NCBI GenBank assembly: GCA_041392765.1
Contig: JAWKLL010000023.1
Coordinates: forward strand, 16,614 to 80,613
Length of the DNA stretch: 64,000 nucleotides
Reading direction: 5' to 3'
Origin: Lewinella sp041392765
GTDB taxonomy: Bacteria; Bacteroidota; Bacteroidia; Chitinophagales; Saprospiraceae
Shown: piece by piece, positions 49,957 through 59,405 of the stretch
Layout of the letters: each line of letters starts with the position of its first letter
Numbering within the stretch: position 1 is the first letter of the stretch
Program-made: the position numbers and the translations under genes
The notes under the pieces: generated by a model
Database searches by the model: none
Told to the model about the DNA's origin: nothing
The model's input: the letters and a program-made list of their open reading frames with translations, nothing else

Positions 49957-51639
49957 ATGGAAAAAAACTACCAATTTCAATTTCATCATCAGGAACCCGA
50001 TGCCAAAGACATCCGGCAAAGGATGGACTTTGATGCCCTGTTGGAGCAATACGGTGAGCAGCAAACCCAGCAAAAGCGCTCGGCTCGTGTGCGCTATTTG
50101 GGCTACACCATCAGTGCTATCGCTGCTGCTGTGGCGTTGTTGTTGCTAGCGCCCGGGCTGTTCACTGCCCGTCCGCTGTCGCCAGAGGAGTGGTTTGGTA
50201 AACAAGCTTTTGTACAAGCCCCGCTCCCTACATTACAGGAAACCTTCCAGCAGCAAACCATAGCGGATGCTTACAAAGGAGGTGTAATCGACTATCCGTC
50301 AGGTTCACGCATGGTGATCCCTGCTTCCGCTTTTATGAATGATCGCGGCAAGGAGGTTGGCGGTGCCATCACGATCCACTACCGCGAGCTACATGATTAT
50401 ATCGACTTCTTCGCTTCGGGAATCCCAATGGCTTATGACTCGGCTGGTATCCAGCGCTACCTGACCGCTGCTGCCATGGTAGAAGTATATGCAGAACAAA
50501 ATGGCCGCCGTTTGACGATGACGCCAGGCAAAGCGATACAAGTTGAATTGGTGAGCCGTGTGCCTGTGAAAGATTATTTTTCGCTGCCCGAGTATTATGT
50601 TTACCACTTGGATACTGCTGCTAGAAGCTGGCAGTACAGCAGTGTGGATATGATGCAGTTCATAGAAGATGAAAGCTGGACGACAGAAGGAGCACATTCT
50701 CCCCAATACCGTTGGCAACAGGGAATGGCTCAATTGGAAATTGCTTATGAGCAAGCGCTTCAAGAACTGCAATCCGACTACCCTATCCCCTCAGCTCCAC
50801 TTATGCCTACCCAAGCTCATGGCGATAGACCTACTTTGGAACTGGATTTTCTAAACGGAGATATAGCCTTAGACGCTGGTAGTGAATTACAAGCAAGCGA
50901 CTTGGACTTTTTGCACAAGGGAACGATTTGGGAAATAACTCCCGAATCTCCAACCGTTGACCCTCGTGCCTTCTCGGTAACTTGGCAACGGGTGAAATTG
51001 CGCAGACGAAATAACCAGCAGTTTGAGCTTACCCTTATCCACCCCAGCAATCAAGTAACGCTGTGGGTAGAACCTGTGCTAACAGGCGCGAATTACCAAC
51101 GCGCAGTAGCTGCCTACGCCATAGCACAAGCAGCATACCAAGCAGCCGTAGATACTCGTGAAAATCTCATTGCTGAAAAAAGAAATGCCCTTCAACAGCA
51201 ATTTGCTGCCCGCAAGCAAGCACTACAGCAGCAGTTGGAGCAAGAGATGGAAAACCGCCCAGGTAGCCTATACCGCAACGTTATCAACCGATTTATTGTC
51301 AACGACTTCGGCGTTTGGTCTTGTGCACAACCCGTGGCAGCCCCTCAAACCGTAACGGGGGTACGCTACCTTGACAATGAAGGCAACGAACTGCCCAATA
51401 TGACTGCTTACGTAGTAAACCCTTCCCGAAATACCGTCTATCGCTACCTAGCTTCTAGCACCGCACCCGTAGGAATAGAACCCGGTGTGGACAACCTCGT
51501 ATGGGTAGTAACTCCTCAAGGAGATATTGCCATCACTCGACTCAACCAACTAGCCGACGGGCAAGCACAAGTCGTATTGAGCAAGGTAATTCCCGCCGTC
51601 CAAACCAAGGAAGAATTGAGAAAGTTGCTTACCTTTTAG
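49957..51639 (+). CDS. Single-pass membrane protein, possible anti-sigma/surface-sensing partner
   Basis: 561 residues from MEKNYQFQFHHQEPDAKDIR. A cytoplasmic helical head (residues 1-50) is followed by one transmembrane helix (YTISAIAAAVALLLLAPGLF) and a large outside domain of about 480 residues. The outside part has a beta-rich stretch (YPSGSRMVIPASAFMNDRGK) and later a glutamine-rich helical coil around NALQQQFAARKQALQQQLEQ. The topology and position after an ECF sigma gene fit an anti-sigma factor, but no zinc anti-sigma motif is seen, so the function is inferred. Confidence 0.65.
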   Translation: MEKNYQFQFHHQEPDAKDIRQRMDFDALLEQYGEQQTQQKRSARVRYLGYTISAIAAAVALLLLAPGLFTARPLSPEEWFGKQAFVQAPLPTLQETFQQQTIADAYKGGVIDYPSGSRMVIPASAFMNDRGKEVGGAITIHYRELHDYIDFFASGIPMAYDSAGIQRYLTAAAMVEVYAEQNGRRLTMTPGKAIQVELVSRVPVKDYFSLPEYYVYHLDTAARSWQYSSVDMMQFIEDESWTTEGAHSPQYRWQQGMAQLEIAYEQALQELQSDYPIPSAPLMPTQAHGDRPTLELDFLNGDIALDAGSELQASDLDFLHKGTIWEITPESPTVDPRAFSVTWQRVKLRRRNNQQFELTLIHPSNQVTLWVEPVLTGANYQRAVAAYAIAQAAYQAAVDTRENLIAEKRNALQQQFAARKQALQQQLEQEMENRPGSLYRNVINRFIVNDFGVWSCAQPVAAPQTVTGVRYLDNEGNELPNMTAYVVNPSRNTVYRYLASSTAPVGIEPGVDNLVWVVTPQGDIAITRLNQLADGQAQVVLSKVIPAVQTKEELRKLLTF

Positions 51640-51839
51640 CCTTCTTTGTTTTGAAATTTTATTGCACTTTCTATCAATTCGTAAAAATAAAGTTTCAGTT
51701 TATCCAAAATACTCCTATCTTGTGTCGGGATAACCTTTGACACAGGATAGGCAGTTCATCAACTTTCATGGCTGCGTATTTGTTTCTCAAAGGAGAATGG
51801 TGATTATCACCCTTTCTAATTACAATAGAAAGCAATTTC

Positions 51840-52619
51840 ATGCAGGCATTGAATAGGATAAAAGCAGCTCGCCCTTCATTGTTCTGGTTTGCCACCGAGG
51901 CAGGCAGAGCGGTGACGGAGTTGGGCATCAACTACTCGTACCGCTTGCTGCACAGCACAGAAAGTGAAGGGGATGGGCATCCGGTGGTAGTACTACCTGG
52001 GTTTATGGCTGGTGCACAATCGACCCAACTACTTCGCAACCACCTGAAAAAGCACAACTACTACGTTTACGACTGGGGCTTGGGTCGCAATTACGGCAAA
52101 GTCACCTATATGGAAAAATTGGTAAAACGCGTCGAGTCTATTCACCAAGAACATGGCGAACCCGTGAGCCTGATAGGATGGAGCTTGGGTGGTGTTTTTG
52201 CTAGAGAAATTGCCAAGGAACGGCCTGATTTGGTTCGCCAAGTTATCACCATGGGGTCTCCTTTTCAAGGTGTCAAAGAATCCAATTACTTGAGCTGGTT
52301 GCACGATCTGCTATTTAGCGGGCGATCTATTGATGAGGAGCAAGCTGCTTATCTCCACCAATTACCTATTCCTGCTTCGGTACCCACTACTGCCATTTAT
52401 TCCAAAGAAGACGGCGTTGTACCATGGGAAATGTGCATGGAACAAGTAGAAACCGATATACACCAAAACATACAAGTACGCGGCAGCCACCTCGGCTTCG
52501 GCGTAAATCCTGCTGTTTACACCATCATCACCGATAGATTGCGCTTACACAAAGACAACTGGGAGCACTTCCAGCCTAGTGGCTCGTTGGAAAATTTATT
52601 ATTTTTCCCATCACTGTGA
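51840..52619 (+). CDS. Alpha/beta-hydrolase (esterase/lipase-like)
   Basis: 259 residues, intact. The nucleophile elbow is GWSLGG; the acid lies in AIYSKEDGVVPWEM and the histidine in GSHLGFG, so the triad is complete. The oxyanion region is VVVLPGFMAGAQST. It has no signal peptide and is probably cytoplasmic. The substrate is not evident. The family resembles lipase/phospholipase-like hydrolases of Bacteroidota. Confidence 0.82.
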   Translation: MQALNRIKAARPSLFWFATEAGRAVTELGINYSYRLLHSTESEGDGHPVVVLPGFMAGAQSTQLLRNHLKKHNYYVYDWGLGRNYGKVTYMEKLVKRVESIHQEHGEPVSLIGWSLGGVFAREIAKERPDLVRQVITMGSPFQGVKESNYLSWLHDLLFSGRSIDEEQAAYLHQLPIPASVPTTAIYSKEDGVVPWEMCMEQVETDIHQNIQVRGSHLGFGVNPAVYTIITDRLRLHKDNWEHFQPSGSLENLLFFPSL

Positions 52620-52649
52620 TATTTTGGTCAAAGAACCGAACCGCTTTTT

Positions 52650-53322
52650 TATTCAACCAAGTCGAAGCTCGTTTCGGCCGTGTAATATTCTATGTTCAGG
52701 ATGTACTGAATTTTCCCGTCTTGGCTCACGGCCTCAGTTTCTTTCCGCTTCACTAAGTATAATTTGTGATTACCCGGTTCCAAGTGCAACAAGGCATCGG
52801 AAGGATTAGCATATCCAGCGACGTTTGGGGACTGGTCGCACGATGGTGCGTGCCTCTCCTGCTGGTGTAGTCATTAGCAATACTAAGGATTCATCCTCTT
52901 TCAGCAAACTGTTAGTCTGTAACCTCATCCCTTGACTTTTGCTAGCAGTTGTGATGCGAATTTCCCCGGCGATTCCATTTGCCAAGGTATTTCCACCGCT
53001 TCACCATCAAAAGAGGTGGCAAAACGGAATGTGCCTGTGGATGGATAGGGGACACGCATCGTACCTTCGTACCGATGTTTCCCATCAGGTAATTGCCGAT
53101 AAGTAGTAGCACTACCCAAAAAAGCTACACCGCCCGGTATGGCACAAACTCGATGCTATCTGGTGGTGAAAAAAGCTTGCCCTCTCAATTCATGGCTATC
53201 GGCTATATAACGCACGGAAAACTGCGCCTTTAGCAGTGGCATTGAAGGCTTCGCTTCTGTAGAAGCACATTGAATGAACCACATAGCGCACAACAATACA
53301 GGACAGCAAGTATCTTTCTCAT
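52650..53322 (-). pseudogene. Putative lipoprotein of unknown function, several frameshifts
   Basis: Reading minus from the ATG at 53322, MRKILAVLYCCALC opens a signal peptide that continues in another frame to a lipobox-like FIQCASTEAKP. Later fragments are FSVRYIADSHELRGQAFF, then the intact 64-codon block with HRYEGTMRVPYPSTGTFRFA, and then SLLKEDESLVLLMTTPAGEA and PGNHKLYLVKRKETEAVSQD, ending ETSFDLVE. About 220 residues. I do not recognise a family. At least three indels break it. Confidence 0.5.
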
Positions 53323-53350
53323 ATAGTAAATGTGTTCTTTAATAATAGCA

Positions 53351-54124
53351 CTAATGATTGGAGTAAGCGGAAGTATCAGGATTCTCAAAAAAATGGAGGG
53401 ATAACCCCGTCTCGTCCATTACGGCATAGGAGTTGAAATAAACCCACTCACCAAGGTTTACATACCGACTGCGCTTGTTAGCGAGAAGATAGTCAATAGG
53501 CAAATGACGGTGGCCAAAAATGAAGAAATCTATCTCGGGTGACGACGCAGATTTGCGCTCGCTGTACTGCACGAGCCACTCTCGTTCGGGGCCTAAAAAG
53601 GTTCCTTCACCAGCATTGGCTGCGCGGCTTCGCTGGCTAAGATAACTGGCTAATCCTATACCTACATTGGGGTGTAGGCGGGCAAAAAGCCACTGACAAA
53701 GCGGGTTAGCAAATACTTTCTTGAGTAGTTTATAACCGTGATCGCCCGGCCCCAATCCATCGCCATGCCCTATGAAGCATTGCTTACCGTAAAGCTCGTG
53801 TACCACCGGTTGGCGAAAAATAGGTACATCTAATTCTTGGGATAGGTAATCGAACATCCACATATCATGGTTTCCGGTAAAAAGATAGACCGGAATACCT
53901 TTATCCCTAATAGCCGCTAACTTACCGAGCAGTCGTACGTATCCACGTGGTGCGGCATGGCGGTATTCAAACCAAAAGTCGAAGATATCACCTACAAGGT
54001 AGATGGCATCCGCATCTTGACTGACCTGATCCAGCCAGCGAACCAGCTGACGTTCTCGTTCTATGCTACTGAGCCGCCCTTGAATGCCAAGGTGAAAATC
54101 TGATGCAAAATAAGTTTTTCCCAA
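53351..54124 (-). CDS. lpxH: UDP-2,3-diacylglucosamine diphosphatase LpxH-like
   Basis: 257 residues, intact. Removes UMP from UDP-2,3-diacylglucosamine in lipid A synthesis. All five calcineurin-like metallophosphoesterase blocks are present: ASDFHLG, LVGDIFDFW, TGNHDMW, GHGDGLG and FGHRHLP. Cytoplasmic or peripheral membrane enzyme. It lies upstream of the putative lipoprotein gene on the same strand and is divergent from the SDR gene. Confidence 0.9.
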   Translation of the reverse strand: MGKTYFASDFHLGIQGRLSSIERERQLVRWLDQVSQDADAIYLVGDIFDFWFEYRHAAPRGYVRLLGKLAAIRDKGIPVYLFTGNHDMWMFDYLSQELDVPIFRQPVVHELYGKQCFIGHGDGLGPGDHGYKLLKKVFANPLCQWLFARLHPNVGIGLASYLSQRSRAANAGEGTFLGPEREWLVQYSERKSASSPEIDFFIFGHRHLPIDYLLANKRSRYVNLGEWVYFNSYAVMDETGLSLHFFENPDTSAYSNH

Positions 54125-54198
54125 AGTACGAATCGCTATTTTCGGCTCAAAATTAGCACTTTCCTGTATCTTTATGGCCGGAACAGTAAGAAAGCCGT

Positions 54199-54984
54199 AT
54201 GAATCTGGATTTAAGTGGAAAAAATGCCTTGGTATGTGGAGGTAGCAAAGGCATAGGCAGAGCTGCCGCGCTCGAATTAGCCGCCTTGGGTGCCAACATT
54301 ACTTTAGTAGCCCGATCTACTGAACTATTAGGCGAACTTATCAGCCAATTGGATAGCAGTAGTGGTCAGCAACATGGGTTCTTCCAAGCCGATTTCATGG
54401 ATCCCGAAGGCCTGAAAAACAAGCTACAGGCTTTGGTGGCAACCAAAACGATTCATATCTTGGTTAATAACGCAGGTGGACCTCCGGCAGGACCTGCCCT
54501 CACCGCCCAAGCAGCGCAGTTTTTAGATGCTTTCCAACTACATCTTCTCACCAACCACCTGATGGTGCAAGCCTTAGCGCCTGGTATGAAAGCGGCGGGA
54601 TACGGGCGTATTATTAACGTAATTTCAACCTCCGTAAAAGCTCCTATTCCTAACTTGGGCGTTTCCAACACTATACGGGGAGCTGTGGCAAACTGGGCAA
54701 AAACCTTAGCTACTGAATTAGGTCCCGATGGAATTACCGTAAACAATGTATTGCCGGGTTATACAGAAACGGAGCGCTTGTCGCAATTGGTAACGAATTG
54801 GTCGGGCCAGCGTTCCATTACGGAAGAGGAGCTGAAGGCGCAAATGAAAAAAGAAGTGCCGCTTCGTCGTTTTGCTGCACCGTCTGAAATAGGCGGCGTG
54901 ATTGCATTTCTTGCCAGTCCGGCTGCCGGCTATATCACAGGCACCAACATCACCGTGGATGGGGGGAGAACGGGCGTGCTTTAG
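54199..54984 (+). CDS. Short-chain dehydrogenase/reductase-like protein without the catalytic Tyr/Lys
   Basis: 261 residues, intact. The cofactor motif is NALVCGGSKGIGRAAALELA and the NNAGG stretch is at 90-94. The usual active site S...Y-x3-K is changed: serine/threonine residues lie at 143-145, but the Tyr and Lys positions align to Ser156 and Arg160 in NLGVSNTIRGAVANWAKTLA. The C-terminal TGTNITVDGG is normal. A subgroup of SDRs with a SN-x-x-R pattern exists as far as I recall, so this is likely a real variant with altered chemistry. It overlaps the convergent lysozyme gene by 4 bases. Confidence 0.85.
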   Translation: MNLDLSGKNALVCGGSKGIGRAAALELAALGANITLVARSTELLGELISQLDSSSGQQHGFFQADFMDPEGLKNKLQALVATKTIHILVNNAGGPPAGPALTAQAAQFLDAFQLHLLTNHLMVQALAPGMKAAGYGRIINVISTSVKAPIPNLGVSNTIRGAVANWAKTLATELGPDGITVNNVLPGYTETERLSQLVTNWSGQRSITEEELKAQMKKEVPLRRFAAPSEIGGVIAFLASPAAGYITGTNITVDGGRTGVL

Positions 54985-55682
54985 TGCAACTTTTCAGAAA
55001 CCTGTGTATTCTTATAACACAACTGGTGCAGTTCTTCCAAGGAACCGTTGAATACATTGAGATCAACGTAGCCATCGATACCTTCCAATGTGCCGCGATG
55101 GCCATATTGCCAAAATTGCCACTCCCGACCACAAGCAGTGACTGGCTTTTGGTCGCTATACCGCGCAATCCAGAGGGGGTATTCATCGAATTGCCCCGCC
55201 AGGTATTGGTTGTAAAAACTAAGGTTGGTGTAAAGAATCGGCTTAACGCCATAATGACGCGTGATGAGCGTTAGCCATGTTTTAAGCGCGGGTACAAGTA
55301 GCTGAGGAGAAACATTATCCAACACTTCAATATCCAACACGGGCGGAAGATCACCTGGTGTCAATTTTACTTTTGAGACAAACAAGTTGGCTTGATCCAC
55401 AGCGGGTGTCCGAGGACGGTAGAAGTGGTAAGCCCCTCTGTACATACCCGCATCCTTGATTTGTTGCCAATTTTCCTGAAAGAAGGGGTCGGAATGGGTA
55501 GCACCTTCCGTGGCTTTGACGAATACAAAATCCATCCCCTGATCAGCGATGAGTTCCCAATCCACCACCGCTTGGTATCGCGACACGTCGATACCCTCCA
55601 CTGCGTAGTCATCCCGCCTAGCGGTTTCCCGTTGGCAGGTAGCAAGTATAAAAAAAAGGCAAAGCCAAAGTGCCGTGCGCAT
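54981..55682 (-). CDS. GH25 lysozyme-like lipoprotein
   Basis: 233 residues, intact. The N-terminus MRTALWLCLFFILATCQRET suggests a lipoprotein signal with Cys16. The catalytic domain is glycoside hydrolase 25: GIDVSRYQ at the start, VFVKATEGATHSDPFFQEN, AYHFYRP, LPPVLDIEVLDN (catalytic Asp/Glu) and WQFWQYGHRGTLEGIDGYVD. It cleaves peptidoglycan; a cell-wall or predatory role is possible. Confidence 0.88.
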   Translation of the reverse strand: MRTALWLCLFFILATCQRETARRDDYAVEGIDVSRYQAVVDWELIADQGMDFVFVKATEGATHSDPFFQENWQQIKDAGMYRGAYHFYRPRTPAVDQANLFVSKVKLTPGDLPPVLDIEVLDNVSPQLLVPALKTWLTLITRHYGVKPILYTNLSFYNQYLAGQFDEYPLWIARYSDQKPVTACGREWQFWQYGHRGTLEGIDGYVDLNVFNGSLEELHQLCYKNTQVSEKLH

Positions 55683-56158
55683 GATGTGTAGAAATTCCAG
55701 ATAAAGAACGGTATTTTTTGCGAATAGCTGGTAAAGAACGTATTTTTTTTCTTATACCTCGTTTATACGATACCTTTTAGAAGAAGTCTTATTTAGAGAT
55801 GCTCTTAGAGGGAGTTGATGTAGGTACAAAACGAAGAAAGGGTTGTTTTTCACCTTCTTGCTGTTATCAGGAAACCCGGAGGCAAGCCTTGCGAGCGTAG
55901 CCTGTTGTAGTGGGGGGCTGCGATGAGTAAAGGGGAGGTACGCTGCTCCTTTTCTATTCCTATACCGCTTGGCATCCTGTATTCTGTCAATGTGGCTTCT
56001 TCTTTTCCTTGATGAAAAGAAGCAAAAATCAAGGCCTGTATCGGCTTCTTAACGCTCCGTGAGCTTGAAAAACCTACCATTTGCAAACTCGCCCTCTTAC
56101 TTAGTGTCCCGTTTTATTCAGTCTGATAACGAATCCTTTACCTTCGCAGCAACTTTTC
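55683..56158. other. Repeat-rich intergenic region
   Basis: Contains repeat family B copy 2 and the sequence leading to duplication E1. The frame at 56059-56268 has no protein features. Confidence 0.5.
55826..56037 (+). repeat. Interspersed repeat, family B/A module, copy 2
   Basis: ACAAAACGAAGAAAGGGTTG and the core GAGCGTAGCCTGTTGTAG match 12993-13099. Its right end has a hairpin CTTTTC-CTTGAT-GAAAAG followed by AAGCAAAAATCAAGG, the counterpart of the hairpin that ends family A copy 1. Confidence 0.6.
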
Positions 56159-56599
56159 GAGGCTCAAACAGTGCAAATGGCTTCACGGTTTTTGCTGCGC
56201 CCACTCCACTAAAGCCGATAAGGGCCGGACTTTTCGTGATACGCTGTATTTTTGCAAATGGCATCTAATACACGATTAGCGTTTTGACCTCTCAAATATC
56301 ATTCCCCTTTTGCATGCTGTGGGCAATTTACTTTTTCCACCTTCACTTTTCACGCTGAACCCCCTATCCTTTTCTATCCACTGACAGAGCGGCTCACGTC
56401 AATGCGCTCGCACGGGTTGCCCTGACAGCCAACGGTTATGGGTTTGTTGAAGTAGGGGAATTCAAAGTACGAAGTTCAAATTTAGTACAAAAGTTCATTA
56501 GAATTCTAAATGTTGAATTTAGTACTTCTGCCCTCATTTTGCCCCCTTATTAGCCGTTCGTTGTTTTTTTTCACTTCGACCACGGTATAATATCAGTAA
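56159..56599 (+). repeat. Duplication E, copy 1 (441 bp)
   Basis: Near-identical to 57482-57933; all differences seen are a few small insertions in copy 2. Its right end carries the last codons (antisense) of the membrane protein encoded at 57883-58716, so copy 2 is in the original context and copy 1 was duplicated. Confidence 0.85.
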
Positions 56600-56678
56600 C
56601 TGACCTTTCGCAAGCGAAAGGTTTGATTTTTGATAAAAAAATAGGATGCATTATCTTCGTGTTCAAAGGAATTCGAGG

Positions 56679-57480
56679 ATGAAAGATCCAAAATTACTCG
56701 ATCTGTACTCAGACTATTTGTTGTCGTCGTTTCGCATGGTGACGGCCACAGGGATGTCGGAGTTATTAGATCATGGCATTAGCCACGACAAGATTAGTCG
56801 GTTTTTAGGACAAGAGGCCTTGATTCTAAAGACTACTGGCGTTGTATTAAACGACTGGTGCGCCAAGTGTGGAGCATCCTGATGCAGTTCTCAAAATTGA
56901 TGACACCATTGAGGAGAAGCCCCACTCTACGGAAAATGAAAGGTCACTTGGCACGTGGATCACTCCAAAAAGCCAGTGGTGGTCATGTTAAGGGTATCAA
57001 CATCCTCAACTTCCTTTATCAAAGTCCACTGGGTATAGAAATTCCGGTAAGCTTTGAAATTGTGCGTAAAAGCGAGGAGTATCTTGATACCAAAAGCGGC
57101 AAGGTTAAGAAACGCAGCCCTAAAACAAAGAATGAGATGCTGCGAGACCAACTCTTCGTGCTGGTGAAGTACAATCGTGTTCCCTTCCGCTACGTGGTGG
57201 GACACTTGGTTTTCCGCTCAGGAAAACTTAATTTCGTACACTACCAGTTGGAAAAGTACTTTATTGGTGCCATAAAGAGCAACCGTAAGGTGGCTCTGAG
57301 TATGGAAGACAAGCTGCAAGGCCGATTTCCACCGAGTCGATAGGCTAGACTTACAAGCAGAACAAGCCATCACCGTTTATGTACAAGGACTTTGACTTTC
57401 CGTTCAACTACTTAAACGGGTCTTTATAAACAAAGACGGTTCTTCTGAGACTTGTATCTGGTAACTAACGACCTAAAAAT
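56679..57480 (+). pseudogene. IS4/IS701-type DDE transposase, frameshifted and truncated
   Basis: From MKDPKLLDLYSDYLLSSFRM the frame runs through a DNA-binding-like SHDKISRFLG and, after a break near 56820, WRCIKRLVRQVEHPDAVLKI with DDTIEEKPHSTENEM (first DDE Asp). A long intact stretch follows (GGHVKGINILNFLYQSPLGI). After another break comes ADTWFSAQENLNFVHYQ and RVDRLDLQAEQAITVYV. The C-terminal end is cut off at 57481 by duplication E2. About 270 residues remain from a usual 330 or more. The assignment to this transposase type rests on overall pattern. Confidence 0.65.
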
Positions 57481-57481
57481 G

Positions 57482-57933
57482 GAGGCTCAAACAGTGCAAA
57501 TGGCTTCACGGTTTTTGCTGCGCCCACTCCACTAAAGCCGATAAGGGCCGGACTTTTCGTGATACGCTGTATTTTTGCAAATGGCATCTAATACACGATT
57601 AGCGTTTTGACCTCTCAAATATCATTCCCCTTTTGCATGCTGTGGGCAATTTACTTCTTTTTCCACCTTCACTTTTCACGCTGAACCCCCTATCCTTTTC
57701 TATCCACTGACAGAGCGGCTCACGTCAATGCGCTCGCACGGGTTGCTTCTCCTGACAGCCAACGGTTATGGGTTTGCTGAAGTAGGGGAATTCAAAGTAC
57801 GAAAGTTCAAATTTAGTACAAAAGTTCATTAGAATTCTAAATGTTGAATTTAGTACTTCTGCCCTCATTTTGCCCCCCCTTATTAGCCGTTCGTTGTTTT
57901 TTTTTCACTTCGACCACGGTATAATATCAGTAA
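57482..57933 (+). repeat. Duplication E, copy 2 (452 bp)
   Basis: Partner of 56159-56599. It cuts off the transposase gene at its left end and includes the 3' end of the next gene at its right end. Confidence 0.85.
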
Positions 57934-58716
57934 TTTATTTAAACTTCTTATGTCTGTTTCATAATCGTCAATTTGCAAATGTTCTGCTCCATCTGGATAG
58001 TCATAAGTTAGATAGTAATTAATATGTTTTCCTGAACCTTGGCTAATTACTTCTTCGTTTTCAATTTCACTCCAAGGATAAAAGTCTGTGCTAATAGTTT
58101 TAATCCCTTTTTCGTTAAGTATGATTTGTGGTTCAGTGTTAGTCGCTTCTTTATATTCTTTGAAGCTAAAGTAAGCACCAAGTATTGACATAATTGACCC
58201 CAAAATATAACTATCAGTTTTTATAATTAAGTAAATTCCAAAGCCTAATAGTCCCAACATAAAAATCATTTCAATATAACTCCCACTCTTGGAATAGTAA
58301 ATTATTGTTTCATTTGGTATAGATAAATCATCTTGAAAAAGGTCATCTTGCTTGAATTTATTTGATAAGGCATTTAATTTTTCTTTGTCTTTTACTGTAC
58401 GAATTTCTGTCTTTTCAAAAATGCTATTGTCAGCCCAAATCAATTTTTCTTGAATTGCTCGTTTTTTTAGTTCGTGAACATTTCTAACATTGTCAAAAGC
58501 CCAAATTCGCCACTTAGTAATCATAAAACTCCACCATAGCCAAGCAAAAACAAATGCAAGGACAAACCCAACTGGGAAACCCCAAGTTGGAATGATTTTT
58601 TGAGTCCCTAAATAAAAAGTAAGCCCAATAGTTCCTAACATAATTACCATAACAGGATAATTAACCATTTTATGTCCTTTTAAAATTGCTTCATCAACTG
58701 TTACCGTTTCGTTCAT
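57883..58716 (-). CDS. Hypothetical multi-pass membrane protein
   Basis: 277 residues, intact, AT-rich. Two N-terminal membrane segments (NYPVMVIMLGTIGLTFYLGT and GFPVGFVLAFVFAWLWWSFM) are followed by a charged stretch (120 residues), two more segments (MIFMLGLLGFGIYLIIKTDS and ILGSIMSILGAYFSF) and a C-terminal soluble domain. I do not recognise a family. It lies between repeat copies (E2 and A3) in an accessory zone. The last 17 codons lie in the duplicated segment. Confidence 0.65.
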   Translation of the reverse strand: MNETVTVDEAILKGHKMVNYPVMVIMLGTIGLTFYLGTQKIIPTWGFPVGFVLAFVFAWLWWSFMITKWRIWAFDNVRNVHELKKRAIQEKLIWADNSIFEKTEIRTVKDKEKLNALSNKFKQDDLFQDDLSIPNETIIYYSKSGSYIEMIFMLGLLGFGIYLIIKTDSYILGSIMSILGAYFSFKEYKEATNTEPQIILNEKGIKTISTDFYPWSEIENEEVISQGSGKHINYYLTYDYPDGAEHLQIDDYETDIRSLNKLLILYRGRSEKKTTNG

Positions 58717-58757
58717 GATTTTTCTGTCTTTTTACTGGTCGTTCTACAATGACTGCT

Positions 58758-58905
58758 AATGCTAAGGACTCTCCACGCCCACACGCCGACCGCCATATTA
58801 CCAGATGCAGACCTAGGGAACATCGTTTTTTGCTGCTTGCAGTAGCGTGGCGATTGGAAGGCAAGTTACGGGATTTTTCAGGATTTTGTTGGGGTTTTTA
58901 TATCA
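58758..58905 (+). repeat. Repeat family A, partial copy 3
   Basis: Shares CTCCACGCCC, GGGAACATCG-TTTTTTGCT and CAAGTTACGGGATTTTTCAG with copies 1 and 2. Only the left half of the repeat is present. Confidence 0.6.
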
Positions 58906-59064
58906 TCCTTGCTCGCTCATCATTGATATGGTCTTCTTTCGTTTTCATAACCCTTTGTTTTGGTGAAAAAAATGCGCCTTACCCGTGCGAACTGCGCAGC
59001 AGGGAGCACGCCGACCGGAGGGGAGGAAGCGGCAGGGGTAGTAGGGAGCTTGCCGACCGAATAA

Positions 59065-59100
59065 CCCGGTGCCCGCCCCTGGCTTTGCCGGGGCTGGGTA
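59065..59100. repeat. GC-rich hairpin repeat, family C, copy 2
   Basis: CCCGCCCCTGGCTTTGCCGG followed by GGC forms a GCCCC/GGGGC hairpin and matches the core of 16018-16110. Confidence 0.4.
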
Positions 59101-59405
59101 GCCGCCATGATGCAGTGCTACTACAGCAATCTTTATCACGCTTGATGAGCGTTTTAAACACGCACAGCAGCACGCTGAACGAAACGAGGCTAAAAAAAAC
59201 GGATGCGAAAGAAAAAGTGATATTTTTGTATATCATTGATTATCAACTTAATAAGCTTTTAGCTACTGCCGATTCACGTTAGCGAAAAATGGCGAACACG
59301 CCCTCTTAACAAAATTTTAGGAGCATACATAGCAGGGCAAACAAGGAAAAAAACTATTTTTAGCCCGATTTAGCTAATTTAACCATATAACAACAGCAGG
59401 AAATA

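Larger units (their letters stand above)
58717..59405. other. Repeat-rich intergenic region
   Basis: Contains a partial family A repeat (58758-58905) and a family C hairpin block (59065-59100). The frame at 58749-59282 runs through repeats and is not supported as a gene. Confidence 0.5.

Noticed and set aside
57482..57933. Integron attC site near the stop of the membrane-protein gene
   Set aside because: A motif like AACGAACGGCTAAT lies at the stop, but no paired core sites or integrase are present, so it is only a loose resemblance.
58749..59282. 177-codon plus-strand frame
   Set aside because: It runs through repeat families A and C and has no protein features.
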